A stretch of 58,898 bases of DNA from Nitrospira sp. (GCA_005116895.1 SWDO01000014.1:285341-344238), one strand, 5' to 3'. Counted from the first letter of the stretch, positions 18,144 to 28,170 are shown. Translations and numbers: made by a program. The notes: generated from the letters alone by a model not told the origin.

Positions 18144-19274
18144 ATGGCGCGTATTCTGATCATTACTGGTGAAGCCTCCGGCGACCTCCACGGAGCCAAT
18201 CTGGCCAAGGCGCTCAGAGCCAAGGACCCTCAGGTCTTGTTGGCTGGGATCGGAGGGACAGCGATGGAGGCAGCTGGCGTGCAATTGGTCTGCAAGATGG
18301 GGCAGTTCGATGTGATGGGGATGGTTGGGCCCTTGGTGTTGGTGGCGATCATGCGACGGTTTTTCTTCATGCGACGGTTGTTTCGGTCCGAACCATGGGA
18401 TGCGGTCATCTTTGTCGATAACCCCGGATTAAACTTACGGTACGCCTATTTCGCCAAGGGCGCTGGGTTGCGCGTGTTCTATTATGTTGCGCCGCAGATT
18501 TGGGCCTGGGGGGCCTGGCGGATGTACTGGATCAAGAAACGAGTCGATCAGGTGTTGGTCATTCTGCCTTTTGAAAAACCCCTCTATGACAGCGCGGGTA
18601 TGCGCTGCACATTTGTCGGCCATCCCATCCTGGATGCAGTCGAAGGATCCTACGATCGGACGGCGCTGCGCAGCAGATTTGGCTTCGCTCAGGATGAGCG
18701 GGTGATTGGCCTGTTGCCGGGGAGTCGCGTACATGAGGTACAGGCTCTGTTGCCGATCCTGATCAGGGCCGCAGAACTATTGGCTCACCGGGCGCCAAAA
18801 ACGAAGTTTATCTTGGCGCAGGCCTCCACAATTCAGGATAATCTGCTGCAGCCGCTCTTGCGGCACAGTTCGGTTCCTGTCACCCTGGTCAAAGAACAAG
18901 CCAGTGAAGTGATGGCCGTATCCGATGTGGTGCTGGTGGCCTCGGGGACCGCCACGTTGCAAGCAGCCGTCGTGGGTACTCCTATGGTGTTGATCTATCG
19001 AACGTCGGAATTGGAATTTTGGATCGCGAGTTTCTTTCTCCGTGTCAAATGGATTGGACTCGTGAATTTGGTGGCCGGTCGATCCGTCGTGCCGGAGTTG
19101 TTGCAGGATGAGGCCACTGGTCAGCGGCTCTACGAGGAGGCGCTGCGGATCTTAGAAGATCCCGCAGCCTATGCGGAAATGAAGCGGAGCTTGGCAGAAG
19201 TACGAGACGCGTTGGGTGAACCAGGCGCGTCCGTCCGAGCGGCAGAGGTGATAGTAGCGGCATGTCGGGAGTAG
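18144..19274 (+). CDS. lpxB: Lipid A disaccharide synthase LpxB
   Basis: A GT19 glycosyltransferase that joins lipid X and UDP-2,3-diacylglucosamine into the lipid A disaccharide at the inner face of the membrane. From the ATG at 18144 it is 376 residues, with ITGEASGDLHGANL, GIGGTAMEAAG, FVDNPGLNLR, YYVAPQIWAWG, ILPFEKPLY, FVGHPILD, LLPGSRVHEV and VASGTATLQAAV. Sequence upstream in the same frame overlaps the oxidoreductase gene and is not LpxB-like. It overlaps msbA by 13 bases, so the two are translationally linked. Confidence 0.95.
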   Translation: MARILIITGEASGDLHGANLAKALRAKDPQVLLAGIGGTAMEAAGVQLVCKMGQFDVMGMVGPLVLVAIMRRFFFMRRLFRSEPWDAVIFVDNPGLNLRYAYFAKGAGLRVFYYVAPQIWAWGAWRMYWIKKRVDQVLVILPFEKPLYDSAGMRCTFVGHPILDAVEGSYDRTALRSRFGFAQDERVIGLLPGSRVHEVQALLPILIRAAELLAHRAPKTKFILAQASTIQDNLLQPLLRHSSVPVTLVKEQASEVMAVSDVVLVASGTATLQAAVVGTPMVLIYRTSELEFWIASFFLRVKWIGLVNLVAGRSVVPELLQDEATGQRLYEEALRILEDPAAYAEMKRSLAEVRDALGEPGASVRAAEVIVAACRE

Positions 19275-21007
19275 AACGGTTTAAGCGGCTCATGCGGTAT
19301 GTTCGCCCGTATCGGGTGAGGTTTTTGGGTGGGTTCGCCTGCTCTGGTATGGTAGCGATCTTGACCGGGGTGTATGCCTGGTTGGCACGTCCAGTGCTCG
19401 ACGGGATCTTCATCGAAAAAAATGAACAGTTGCTGATGGTCTTGCCGCTGGCGATATTGGCCGTTGCGGCAGTGAAGGCCTTCTTCAGCTATGGGGTCGG
19501 GTATCTGATGGCGTATGTCGGGAATCGGGTGGTGGCAGACATTCGGCAAGAGTTGTTTCAGCAGCTCATGCGCATGCCGATCGGATTTCACGACTCGAAC
19601 ACGTCGGGTCGTTTGGTGTCGCGGATCGTGAACGATGTCGGGTTGATGGCGAATGCGGCGTCGAGTGTCATCAAGGACATGTTTCAAAATGCCCTGACAT
19701 TTCTGGCGATGGTCGGCGTGATTCTCTATCAGGACTGGAAGTTAGCGGGCATCTCGCTGGTCGTGATTCCGCTTGCTGGGCTGACGATGGTTCGAGTGGG
19801 GAAGCGGTTAAAAAAATTGGCGGCGAGTGGACAAGCCCAGATGGGCGATATGTCTTCAACGCTCCAAGAAACGTTTGCCGGCATCAGGGTCGTGAAGGCC
19901 TTCGGTCGTGAAGACGCAGAAGCCGAGCGATTTCAAACGCGGAACCAGGCCTTTCTGGCCACCACCTTGAAAACGAATCAGGTCTGGTCGATCGGCCATT
20001 CGCATATGGAAGTCATCGGCGTGATCAGTATCGCGGTCATTATTTGGTATGGCGGCTATCTCGTCATCAACGGGACGATGACGCCCGGCGCGTTCTTTTC
20101 GTTTATGGCCGCCATGTTATTGGCCTATACCCCGGTTCGGAAGTTGTCTGGGGCCAACAATCTGATCCAGCAAGCCCTGGCTGCGGCTGAACGCGTCTTT
20201 GATGTGTTGGACATGAAGACGGAACAGGCACAGACCCAGGGCATGGTCCCGTTGGCTGGGATCCACCGTGCCATTGAATTCCAGGGTGTCTCATTGCGAT
20301 ATGAGAGCCAGAAGATTCCCGCGCTGACCAAGGTTGATCTCACCATCAGGCCTGGTGAAGTGATTGCGCTCGTCGGGAGCAGTGGAAGTGGAAAGACCAC
20401 GTTAGTCAGTTTGTTGCCGCGGTTCTATGCGCCGACCACAGGCCGCATTCTGATCGACGGAGTTCCGCTTGACTCATATGAATTACAGTCATTACGGGCC
20501 CATATCGGGATCGTGTCGCAAGAGATTGTGCTGTTCGATGATACCATCCGGAACAACATCGCCTTCGGACGAACAGGGGCCAGTCAGGCTGATGTTGAAC
20601 AGGCGGCCAAACTGGCCTATGCGCATGACTTCATTCTTCGGATCCCCGACGGGTATGATGCCCTCATCGGAGAACGGGGACTCAAGCTCTCGGGGGGCGA
20701 GCGCCAGCGTCTGGCCATCGCTCGCGCGCTGCTTCGCGATCCACCGTTGCTGATCCTAGATGAAGCGACGTCGGCGTTAGATACGGAGTCTGAACGGATC
20801 GTGCAGTTGGCTTTAGCGAACTTAATGAAGAATCGGACGACGTTGGTGATTGCTCATCGGCTGTCCACGATTCAAAATGCGGATCGCATTGTGGTGTTAG
20901 ACCGTGGGACGGTCGTCGAAATAGGCTCGCACGAGGATCTGCTTCGGCAGGGAGGCGTCTATCACCGTCTGCATGCCATGCAGTTCCAGGATGTGACCAG
21001 TGTCTGA
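19262..21007 (+). CDS. msbA: Lipid A/LPS flippase MsbA (ABC transporter)
   Basis: A half-transporter that dimerises and flips lipid A-core across the inner membrane. 581 residues: six membrane helices in the first ~310 residues, then an ATPase domain with Walker A GSSGSGKTT, Q-loop region VSQEIVLFDDTI, signature LSGGERQR, Walker B LLILDEATSALD and the switch His in VIAHRLSTI. Its position between lpxB and waaA supports lipid A as the cargo over a general multidrug role. Confidence 0.92.
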   Translation: MSGVERFKRLMRYVRPYRVRFLGGFACSGMVAILTGVYAWLARPVLDGIFIEKNEQLLMVLPLAILAVAAVKAFFSYGVGYLMAYVGNRVVADIRQELFQQLMRMPIGFHDSNTSGRLVSRIVNDVGLMANAASSVIKDMFQNALTFLAMVGVILYQDWKLAGISLVVIPLAGLTMVRVGKRLKKLAASGQAQMGDMSSTLQETFAGIRVVKAFGREDAEAERFQTRNQAFLATTLKTNQVWSIGHSHMEVIGVISIAVIIWYGGYLVINGTMTPGAFFSFMAAMLLAYTPVRKLSGANNLIQQALAAAERVFDVLDMKTEQAQTQGMVPLAGIHRAIEFQGVSLRYESQKIPALTKVDLTIRPGEVIALVGSSGSGKTTLVSLLPRFYAPTTGRILIDGVPLDSYELQSLRAHIGIVSQEIVLFDDTIRNNIAFGRTGASQADVEQAAKLAYAHDFILRIPDGYDALIGERGLKLSGGERQRLAIARALLRDPPLLILDEATSALDTESERIVQLALANLMKNRTTLVIAHRLSTIQNADRIVVLDRGTVVEIGSHEDLLRQGGVYHRLHAMQFQDVTSV

Positions 21008-21638
21008 TTTCACGAAAGCCTGTAGCCGTTGGGCTAAAGTGTCGCTTCTGCCGCCGGTTGCCGCCGCCGCGATCCGATGCATTGCGCGCTCCATGCGCTT
21101 TGAAACGCGTGGGCATGAAGAGGTTGATGCGCTGTATCGAGATGGACGTCACGTCATTCTTGCCTTCTGGCACGCGCAACAGTTGATGATGCTATTCGGC
21201 TACCGAGGCACTGGTTCGCATGTGCTGATCAGTCAACATGGCGACGGGGAAATCATTGCGCGGATCATTGCGCGATTCGGGCATGGGGCAGTTCGTGGGT
21301 CGAGCACGCGTGGAGGTGCCGGTGCGCTACGCGCTCTGATCAGGGTGGGCCGATCCGGGCGGGATGTTGCGGTCACGCCGGACGGACCAAAGGGGCCGCG
21401 GCAGATAGCGAAGTTGGGCGTGATCCAATTGGCCAAGGCGACTGGGCTTCCGGTTGTGCCGTTTGTCTTTGCCTGCTCAAAAAAAAACTCTTTGCGAGCT
21501 GGGATCGTTATATGGTCCCGTATCCGTTTTCCCGGGGGCTATTTCTCTACGGCAATCCGCTCTGGGTCTCGCGCGAAGTCGATGACGTCTCGCTTGAGGC
21601 GACTCGGCTGGAACTTGAAATGGTCCTCAACCGACTGA
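21000..21638 (+). CDS. DUF374 lysophospholipid/LPS acyltransferase-like protein, frameshifted
   Basis: A DUF374-family protein, related to lipid A acyltransferases. It begins with GTG overlapping the msbA stop. The family motifs FWHAQQLMM (catalytic His region), QHGDGEIIA, RGSSTRGGAGALR and TPDGPKGP are present up to residue ~160. At the A9 run at 21479-21487 the frame is lost: as read it continues with unrelated residues to 21638. One more A would give KKKLFASWDRYMVPYPFSR and run on to a TAA at 21668-21670, which looks like the true family C-terminus. So this is a homopolymer indel, real or technical, or a slippage site. Confidence 0.82.
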   Translation: MSDFTKACSRWAKVSLLPPVAAAAIRCIARSMRFETRGHEEVDALYRDGRHVILAFWHAQQLMMLFGYRGTGSHVLISQHGDGEIIARIIARFGHGAVRGSSTRGGAGALRALIRVGRSGRDVAVTPDGPKGPRQIAKLGVIQLAKATGLPVVPFVFACSKKNSLRAGIVIWSRIRFPGGYFSTAIRSGSRAKSMTSRLRRLGWNLKWSSTD

Positions 21639-21752
21639 CTGAACAGGCGGAACAAGATGTCATGCGGTAACCGTCACGTGCCGTCCCAGAGGCGAATGTT
21701 TCAGGTTCTTCAACGGATGACGCTGGTTGAGTGACGGTCAGCGGTGTGTTCC

Positions 21753-23090
21753 ATGTGGAAGCTTCTCTATAACATCGGCCTTCTTCTCGCTGCCCCTGTG
21801 ATCGTGGGCATTCTCCTCGCTAAGCCACGTTGCCGACCTGGATTTTCCCAGCGGATGGGTTGGCAGGGCCACCCTCCCAACGGTAGCGGGTCGCCTCAGC
21901 CCCTTATTTGGGTGCATGCGGTGTCGCTCGGTGAAGTGGTGGCGGCAGCGCCGCTCGTGAAGGCACTGCACGCGCAGCATCCGGAGTATCGCTACATCGT
22001 GACGACGGTCACTGAGACCGGACGTGAGGCGGTCGAACAACGGTTAGGGGGCATCGCTGAACATCGATACGCTCCACTTGATTTTCCCTGGGCCGTGGCT
22101 GGAATGGTCCGACGTCTGCAGCCGGTGCTGTATGTGTTCGTCGAGACCGAACTCTGGCCGAACCTCCTGTGGACGTTACGAAGACAGGGTGTGCCCTCTG
22201 TCTTGGTGAATGGTCGCTTGTCTTCCCGGTCGTTTCGCCGTCAGGATCTACCCGGGATCCGCTCCTTCTACCGGTCTGTGCTTCAAGATCTGACGCTCTG
22301 TCTCATGCAATCTGAAAGGGATCGACAGCGTATTGTTGCGTTAGGCGCTGAGCCGTCTCGGGTTCATGTGACCAGTAATATCAAGTTTGATCAACCTCTC
22401 CCGGACGTTCGCTCACATGAATCACTCCGTCAGAGCTTTGGGCTCGATGAGCATGAACAATTGATACTTGCGGGTAGCACGCACGCTGGAGAAGAGGAAC
22501 TGCTGGTTGCGGCCTATCGACACATCGTGAAGACCTATCCCACAACCGTGTTGATGTTGGCGCCGCGCCATATCGAGCGAGCGGATCGAGTCGAAGCCGT
22601 GTTGAGGGAAGCCGGATTAGCCGTGCAGCGGAGGAGTCGGATTCAGGAAAAGCAATCTGGCCCGCGCGCGATTATTTTGGATACGAGAGGAGAGTTGTCT
22701 CGCGCATATCGAGACGCTGTCGTGGCATTTGTCGGTGGGACTCTGGTTCCCGTGGGGGGGCACAATTTGTTGGAACCGGCTGTGTGGGGTATCCCCGTCA
22801 TGTTTGGGCCCTATACGGACCATTGCGCCGAGGTCGCGGCACTGTTATCAGAGGCTGGAGGAGGTCGCCGTGTGATGGGAGTGGAGGACCTCGTGAGCTC
22901 TCTTGAAGAATGGCTCGGTCAGCCTGACACTCGACATCGGGTGGGGCAGGTTGCAAGACAGGTGGTGTTGGACAATCAAGGCGCACTCACACGGAGTCTG
23001 GAGTTCATTGAAACCTGCCTCCGTGCGGCTCCGGCGTATTCCGACTCGTGTGTGGCAACCGGGCCGGGACCTCTTATGGCCAAACACTGA
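21753..23090 (+). CDS. waaA: 3-deoxy-D-manno-octulosonic acid (Kdo) transferase WaaA
   Basis: Adds Kdo from CMP-Kdo to lipid IVA, at the cytoplasmic face. An N-terminal membrane anchor (LLYNIGLLLAAPVIVGILL) leads into FSQRMGW, WVHAVSLGEVVAAAPL (with the catalytic Glu), TTVTETGREA, VETELWPNLL, NGRLSSRS, and in the C-terminal half FVGGTLVPVGGHNLLEPA, the CMP-Kdo-binding signature. I prefer the ATG at 21753 over the GTG at 21744. About 445 residues, slightly above the usual 420. One base separates its stop from the lpxK start. Confidence 0.94.
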   Translation: MWKLLYNIGLLLAAPVIVGILLAKPRCRPGFSQRMGWQGHPPNGSGSPQPLIWVHAVSLGEVVAAAPLVKALHAQHPEYRYIVTTVTETGREAVEQRLGGIAEHRYAPLDFPWAVAGMVRRLQPVLYVFVETELWPNLLWTLRRQGVPSVLVNGRLSSRSFRRQDLPGIRSFYRSVLQDLTLCLMQSERDRQRIVALGAEPSRVHVTSNIKFDQPLPDVRSHESLRQSFGLDEHEQLILAGSTHAGEEELLVAAYRHIVKTYPTTVLMLAPRHIERADRVEAVLREAGLAVQRRSRIQEKQSGPRAIILDTRGELSRAYRDAVVAFVGGTLVPVGGHNLLEPAVWGIPVMFGPYTDHCAEVAALLSEAGGGRRVMGVEDLVSSLEEWLGQPDTRHRVGQVARQVVLDNQGALTRSLEFIETCLRAAPAYSDSCVATGPGPLMAKH

Positions 23091-23091
23091 C

Positions 23092-24183
23092 ATGGCATTC
23101 TTGCATCCTGGACAACCGGTCCGCAAAGGGCTGTATGGTGTTGCCGGGTTGTACGGCCTCATTATCCGATGTCGGCTCTGGTGTTATCGGAATGGTTGGC
23201 TTACGACCACACGGCTGCCCTGCCGGGTGGTGAGCGTAGGCAATCTTACGGTGGGAGGGACGGGAAAAACTCCCGTCGTCATTCTCCTCACCGAATGGCT
23301 GTTGGCCAAAGGGCAGAGGGTAGCGATCTTGAGCCGCGGGTACAAACGGACGAGCACGGTGCCCTATCTATTGGTGTCCGATGGATCACGAATGTTGGCC
23401 GGTCCATCGGAGGCCGGGGATGAGCCCTTTCTGATGGCGCAGCGTTGCCCACGTGCCATTGTCGCCGTGGGGTCTGATCGAGTTGCGCTTGGCCGGTGGG
23501 TGTTGGAACGGTATCCCGTCGACTGCATTGTGCTCGATGATGGCTTTCAGCATCGGTCGCTTCATCGTGATGTCGATCTGGTGCTACTGGATGCCACCGA
23601 TGCGGCGGGACTGTATGCGCTGGTTCTTGCGGGACGGCTACGGGAACCCTTGGAGGAGCTGGATCGAGGGAGTGCCGTCATGATTACCCGCGCCGATTCA
23701 CGGCAAGATGTGGAAGCGATTCATAGCCGATTGCGAGCGGTTGTCTGCCCATCTGAGGATGCCATTGAAGTCGTGTTTCGACCGGAGTCCTTTATGGCGG
23801 TTGTTTCGGGGGGGCAACAATCGGTTGGCTGGGGCCGAAAGAAAAAGGCGTGGCTGGTAAGCGGGATCGGGAATAGCGACTCATTCCGCCGATCAGCCGA
23901 ATCCATCGGGGTTGAGATCCTGGGTGAGACCTCTTTTGAAGATCATCATCGCTACTGTGACGAAGAGATCAAACAGATCCGCGCCACTGTGCAGACCAAT
24001 GGGAGCGAGATGGTCCTGACGACTGAGAAGGATGGTGGAAAACTGTCCCCTTTTCTCCAGCCGAGCGATCCCTGGTGGATGCTTCGCCTTGGGACTGAAG
24101 TGGTACGTGGAAAAGACCAGCTGCAGCGGTTGATCGAGGGACCGTTATCCGACGGGAGACAACGGGTAGGAGCTCGTGCGTAA
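23092..24183 (+). CDS. lpxK: Tetraacyldisaccharide 4'-kinase LpxK
   Basis: Phosphorylates the lipid A precursor at the 4' position at the inner membrane. From the ATG at 23092 it has 363 residues, with the P-loop variant [14 protein letters not shown], then [41 protein letters not shown] and, toward the end, DHHRYCDEE and LTTEKD. An N-terminal amphipathic/hydrophobic segment ([11 protein letters not shown]) probably anchors it. It overlaps the next gene by 8 bases. Confidence 0.94.
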   Translation: MAFLHPGQPVRKGLYGVAGLYGLIIRCRLWCYRNGWLTTTRLPCRVVSVGNLTVGGTGKTPVVILLTEWLLAKGQRVAILSRGYKRTSTVPYLLVSDGSRMLAGPSEAGDEPFLMAQRCPRAIVAVGSDRVALGRWVLERYPVDCIVLDDGFQHRSLHRDVDLVLLDATDAAGLYALVLAGRLREPLEELDRGSAVMITRADSRQDVEAIHSRLRAVVCPSEDAIEVVFRPESFMAVVSGGQQSVGWGRKKKAWLVSGIGNSDSFRRSAESIGVEILGETSFEDHHRYCDEEIKQIRATVQTNGSEMVLTTEKDGGKLSPFLQPSDPWWMLRLGTEVVRGKDQLQRLIEGPLSDGRQRVGARA

Positions 24184-25885
24184 GGATCTGCCCCGGAACA
24201 TCTTGGTGCGGGCGCCGAATTGGATCGGCGATGCCGTGATGTGCGAGCCGGCTATTCGCGGGCTACGGTCACTGTTCCCGGAAGCGGAGATCACGATACT
24301 TGCTAAGCGGGCCGTCGCCGAACTGTTCAGTGCCGCTCCAGAGCTGAGTCGAGTTGTGGTGTACGATGACAAGGGGCCTCATGCGGGGCTTTCTGGAAAA
24401 TGGGCACTTGCGGGCACGTTGCGGCGGCATGGTTTTGATTTGGCCGTGCTTTTTCAGAACGCCTTTGAGGCGGCATTTCTCACGTGGCTGGCCGGTATCC
24501 CGCAGCGATATGGTTATGCAACTGATGGACGAGTCTTTTTTCTGACGAGGCCTGTTGCCGTGCCGAGTCGTAGTCGTGGGGTTCATCAAGTCGAGTATTA
24601 TTGGAAACTGTTGAAGCCTTTAGGACTGTCTGGCGGGGCGTCGTCGCCGACGCTGGTTGTGACAGTAGACGAGAGTCGTCAGTTGGATCTCAGGTTCGCT
24701 GGGGCCGGTGTCGGTGTATCAGATATCGTGATTGGCATCAATCCAGGGTCGACCTACGGAAGTGCAAAGCGTTGGTTGCCTGAGCGATTCGCTGAAGTCG
24801 CGCAGCGACTTGCGGAACGAATAGGGCAGGACGAGAGTGCACAGGTGGTTGTGGTCATTCTGGGGGCAAGGGGAGAGGAGTCCTTGGGAAAGGACATCGC
24901 CGCTCGAATCAATGGGCGATCGGTGGTGCTGTCGGGTGCCACGACCATTCGGGAGTTGATGGCGGTGGTCAAGCGATGTCGGCTACTCGTTACCAATGAT
25001 ACAGGGCCGATGCATATCGCTGCCGCGTGTGGTGTGCCGGTCGTGGCGGTGTTTGGTCCTACGGATTCACAGACCACCGCACCCTATGGGCAAGAGCGGT
25101 CGATTGTGCGGGAAGCCGTAGACTGTGCGCCCTGCCTCCTCAGGGAATGCCCGATCGATCACCGTTGCATGACGCGCATCCCCGTTGACCGGGTGTACGA
25201 CACGGCAGTGCAACAGCTGAATGGTTTGTCTCGTCCGTCCGGTCCACCTTGTCTATCGAGTCCAGTCCACACAGACCAGACGAACATTCTGTCCGGCTAC
25301 ACCATCTTTCTCGACCGAGATGGAACGCTCAATCCTGATCCCGGCTATATCAAGTCTCCGGATCAGTTTGAGTTGTTTCCCGGGGTTTCCGAGGCGCTCG
25401 CGCGTCTGAAGCAGGCTGGTGCCCGATTGATCGTCGTCACCAATCAATCGGGAATTGCGCGAGGACTCTTGTCGCGCAAGGATCTCGATGCCGTGCACAT
25501 GAAACTGAAGCGTCTGCTCGATGGCGCGGGTGTGATACTCGACGCGATCTATTTCTGTCCTCACCATCCTGACGACGGGTGCGAGTGTCGAAAGCCGAAC
25601 CGTGGGATGATTGACCAAGCGGTGCGAGAGTGCGGGGTGAATCTCGATCATTCCTATCTGATCGGCGATCATCTGCGTGATATCGAATTGGCGAAGCGGG
25701 TCGGGGCGCGCAGTGTCTTAGTGACGACGGGAGTCGTTTCCCCGCAGGACACAGAAAAACTGAACGTCTCAGGGACAGCTCCGGACCGGATCGCATCCTC
25801 GCTGGCGGAGGCTGCAGACTGGCTGTTGTCCGATGCAAGCAGGTCGTCCGGACAGATCCGTGAGCGGCAGGTCGCACATCCGTGA
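24176..25885 (+). CDS. Fusion of heptosyltransferase (WaaF-like) and heptose bisphosphate phosphatase (GmhB-like)
   Basis: 569 residues in two domains. Residues 1-~350 are a family 9 glycosyltransferase: RAPNWIGDAVMCEPAIRGL, GINPGSTYGSAKRWL, VTNDTGPMHIAAA and VFGPTD, the WaaF pattern for adding inner-core heptose from ADP-heptose. Residues ~375-550 are a HAD phosphatase: FLDRDGTLNPDPGYI, VVTNQSGIARGL, the zinc-binding loop CPHHPDDGCECRKP, and IGDHLRDIELA, the GmhB pattern that removes the 7-phosphate of heptose 1,7-bisphosphate. The fusion joins a precursor-making step and the transferase that uses the product. The start is a GTG overlapping lpxK. Confidence 0.9.
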   Translation: MRKDLPRNILVRAPNWIGDAVMCEPAIRGLRSLFPEAEITILAKRAVAELFSAAPELSRVVVYDDKGPHAGLSGKWALAGTLRRHGFDLAVLFQNAFEAAFLTWLAGIPQRYGYATDGRVFFLTRPVAVPSRSRGVHQVEYYWKLLKPLGLSGGASSPTLVVTVDESRQLDLRFAGAGVGVSDIVIGINPGSTYGSAKRWLPERFAEVAQRLAERIGQDESAQVVVVILGARGEESLGKDIAARINGRSVVLSGATTIRELMAVVKRCRLLVTNDTGPMHIAAACGVPVVAVFGPTDSQTTAPYGQERSIVREAVDCAPCLLRECPIDHRCMTRIPVDRVYDTAVQQLNGLSRPSGPPCLSSPVHTDQTNILSGYTIFLDRDGTLNPDPGYIKSPDQFELFPGVSEALARLKQAGARLIVVTNQSGIARGLLSRKDLDAVHMKLKRLLDGAGVILDAIYFCPHHPDDGCECRKPNRGMIDQAVRECGVNLDHSYLIGDHLRDIELAKRVGARSVLVTTGVVSPQDTEKLNVSGTAPDRIASSLAEAADWLLSDASRSSGQIRERQVAHP

Positions 25886-26007
25886 ATACCTGTTGGAGTC
25901 GAGCGGCTGTGTTCGGCCCGATCTTGTGTTGGTTGGAGAGCCGGCGTAAGTTATAGCGGCACCCGACGCGCAATTGAGTCGGCTATGTTCCTCAGTGAGA
26001 GGGGTAG

Positions 26008-27009
26008 ATGGCAGCGAACCAGCTCCTGAACGCGTGTTCCATTCCGTGTAATCTCTGTGGCGGCACCGAGGTGTCGATTCTTTCGGAGAGAAGTCGAAGC
26101 GGGAAGCCGTTGCGGACCGTCATTTGTCAAGCATGTGGGCTCGTATGGTCAGATCCACGCCCTCATGACGCCAGGCAGTTTTATGAGGAGGAGTACCGCC
26201 TTTCCTATAAAGACACCTACAGTCCGAGACCAAAACATGTCTTGCGGGCCGGGAAAGTGGCCTTGTCGCGATTCGAGAAGATCGAGTCGTTGCTGGCGAG
26301 TCGGAAAGCCATTCTCGATGTCGGTACAGGCGGAGGAGAGTTTGCCTATCTCCTTCAATCCTTGGGACATGGTGTGAACGGGATTGAACCGAATAGAGGG
26401 TATGCCGACTATTCCATACGGGAATATGGGCTCACGGTTCAGGTCGGGTTCGCGCAAGACGCGACGTTTGGACTTGAATCGTTCGATGTGGTGACGATTT
26501 GGCACGTACTCGAACATACAGAAGATCCGGGTTCCATTTTGGCACTGCTCCAATCCTGGCTGAAATCGGACGGCACGCTTGTGGTGGAAGTGCCGAATGT
26601 CGAGGCGACCTGCCAAGCTCCGTACAGCACGTTCCATGAAGCTCATCTGTATAACTTCAATGTGGTGTCATTGCGCAGGCTGGCTAGGAAACACGGGTTG
26701 TACGAGGCCAAGCATCTGATCTCTCGCGATGGCGGGAACATCACGATGTTTCTGTCGCGCATGGAGCCGCTGGTCCAAGATCGTTACGACGCCTCGATCC
26801 CGGGTAACTGCGAATGGATCTCGAGGATCGTGCATCAGCATAGCAATGTGCGACGCCACTTGACGCCGATGCCATACGTACGGGCTTGGCAGCGCCTCTG
26901 CCGATCACTGGAAGAGAGGCGTGAAACGGCGGACGCAAAGAGCGGGAAGGCATTGCTCGACACCCTCTATTCGCCTCAGCTTCGCTCCCATTCTGTAGGA
27001 CGCGGATGA
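26008..27009 (+). CDS. SAM-dependent methyltransferase with N-terminal zinc ribbon
   Basis: 333 residues. The N-terminus has two Cys pairs, CNLCGG and CQACGLVWSDPRP, forming a small zinc-binding domain seen in sugar and small-molecule methyltransferases. A class I methyltransferase domain follows: ILDVGTGGGEFAYLL (motif I), GIEPNRGYADY, FDVVTIWHVLEHTEDP and LVVEVPNVEA. Position between heptosyltransferase genes suggests it methylates a core or O-antigen sugar; the substrate is unknown. A GAGAGGGG site precedes the ATG. Confidence 0.8.
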   Translation: MAANQLLNACSIPCNLCGGTEVSILSERSRSGKPLRTVICQACGLVWSDPRPHDARQFYEEEYRLSYKDTYSPRPKHVLRAGKVALSRFEKIESLLASRKAILDVGTGGGEFAYLLQSLGHGVNGIEPNRGYADYSIREYGLTVQVGFAQDATFGLESFDVVTIWHVLEHTEDPGSILALLQSWLKSDGTLVVEVPNVEATCQAPYSTFHEAHLYNFNVVSLRRLARKHGLYEAKHLISRDGGNITMFLSRMEPLVQDRYDASIPGNCEWISRIVHQHSNVRRHLTPMPYVRAWQRLCRSLEERRETADAKSGKALLDTLYSPQLRSHSVGRG

Positions 27010-27096
27010 ACAGATTCGGACGATGCAAGGATCATCACGCGTGGTCTTGCTTCATTTCTAGGTCTTGACGCGCAGGGTTCGCTGGAAGGTCCTCCG

Positions 27097-28170
27097 GTGT
27101 TATCTATCAACCCTCTCAATAGTCGCTTCTCATCGGTGTTGAAGAATGCCCGCATCCTGTTGATCAAGCCCAGTTCGCTCGGCGATATCGTGCATGCATT
27201 GCCAGTTGTCTCGGCGATCAAAGCACAATGGCCGGGTTCGCATCTCACGTGGGTGGTGAAGCGCCAGTGGGCTGACCTTGTCGAACGGGCGGAAGGAATC
27301 GACCGGGTCTGGCCGGTTGATATGACGGTGGGAAGTTGGATTAGAGAAGGTCGGGCACTGCGCGCACAGCGGTTCGACCTCGGTATCGATTTGCAAGGGC
27401 TGTTTCGCAGTGGCGTTTTAGCGTGGCTCAGCGGTGCGCCGACGCGTATTGGCTTCGCGAATGGAAGAGAAGGAAGCCCATGGTTCTATACGCGGCGTGT
27501 GCCAGTTCTTAGTCCCGATGTCCATGCCGTTGACCGATATCTTTCGGTTGCCGCAGCGTTAGGAGCGTTTCCGCCGGACAAGCCGCGATTTGGATTCAAG
27601 TTGCTGGAAGAGGATATGGCAGCCGTTCGGGAAATTGCTGAGCGAAGAGGCTTTTCGGTAGACAGGCCATGGATCGCCATGAATATTGGGGCGCGGTGGC
27701 CGACAAAGCGCTGGCCGATCGAGTCCTTCGCTGCCGTTATAGATCAGCTGTACGAGGCACATCGTGATCCGCTTGTGATGATAGGTGGCTCCGAAGAGCG
27801 TGCATTTACGAAGAAGTTGAAAGCTTTGACGAAGTATCCGTTCATCGACCTGTGCGGTGATATTCCATTGGGGTGCTTGCCCGTACTGTTGTCTAAAGCG
27901 ACCGCCATGATCACGAATGATTCCGGTCCCATGCATATCGCTGCGGCGCTTGGGATTCCTGTGATTGCGATGTTTGGACCGACCAGTGCGGCGCGGACCG
28001 GCCCGTATGGGACAGGCCATCATGTACTATCGGGTCAGGTTCCCTGCAGCCCCTGCTTCAGTCGTGTGTGCCGGCATAATCCAGAAATGGAATGTCTTCA
28101 TGCCGTCACGCCGGCCCAAGTGATCCAGGTTGCGCAGTTGATGTTGACGGCTCACGTACCATGTCAATGA
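27097..28170 (+). CDS. waaC: Heptosyltransferase I (WaaC-like, GT9)
   Basis: Transfers the first L-glycero-D-manno-heptose from ADP-heptose onto Kdo. GTG start with GGAAGG upstream; 357 residues. Typical GT9 features: LIKPSSLGDIVHALPVVSAIK, LGIDLQGLFRSGVLAWLSGAPTRIGF, MNIGARWPTKRWP, ITNDSGPMHIAAALGIPVIAMFGPTSAARTGPYG and a Cys-rich CSPCF...CRHNPEMECL segment near the end. The DLQGLFRSG stretch fits WaaC better than WaaF. It overlaps the next gene by 10 bases. Confidence 0.85.
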   Translation: MLSINPLNSRFSSVLKNARILLIKPSSLGDIVHALPVVSAIKAQWPGSHLTWVVKRQWADLVERAEGIDRVWPVDMTVGSWIREGRALRAQRFDLGIDLQGLFRSGVLAWLSGAPTRIGFANGREGSPWFYTRRVPVLSPDVHAVDRYLSVAAALGAFPPDKPRFGFKLLEEDMAAVREIAERRGFSVDRPWIAMNIGARWPTKRWPIESFAAVIDQLYEAHRDPLVMIGGSEERAFTKKLKALTKYPFIDLCGDIPLGCLPVLLSKATAMITNDSGPMHIAAALGIPVIAMFGPTSAARTGPYGTGHHVLSGQVPCSPCFSRVCRHNPEMECLHAVTPAQVIQVAQLMLTAHVPCQ

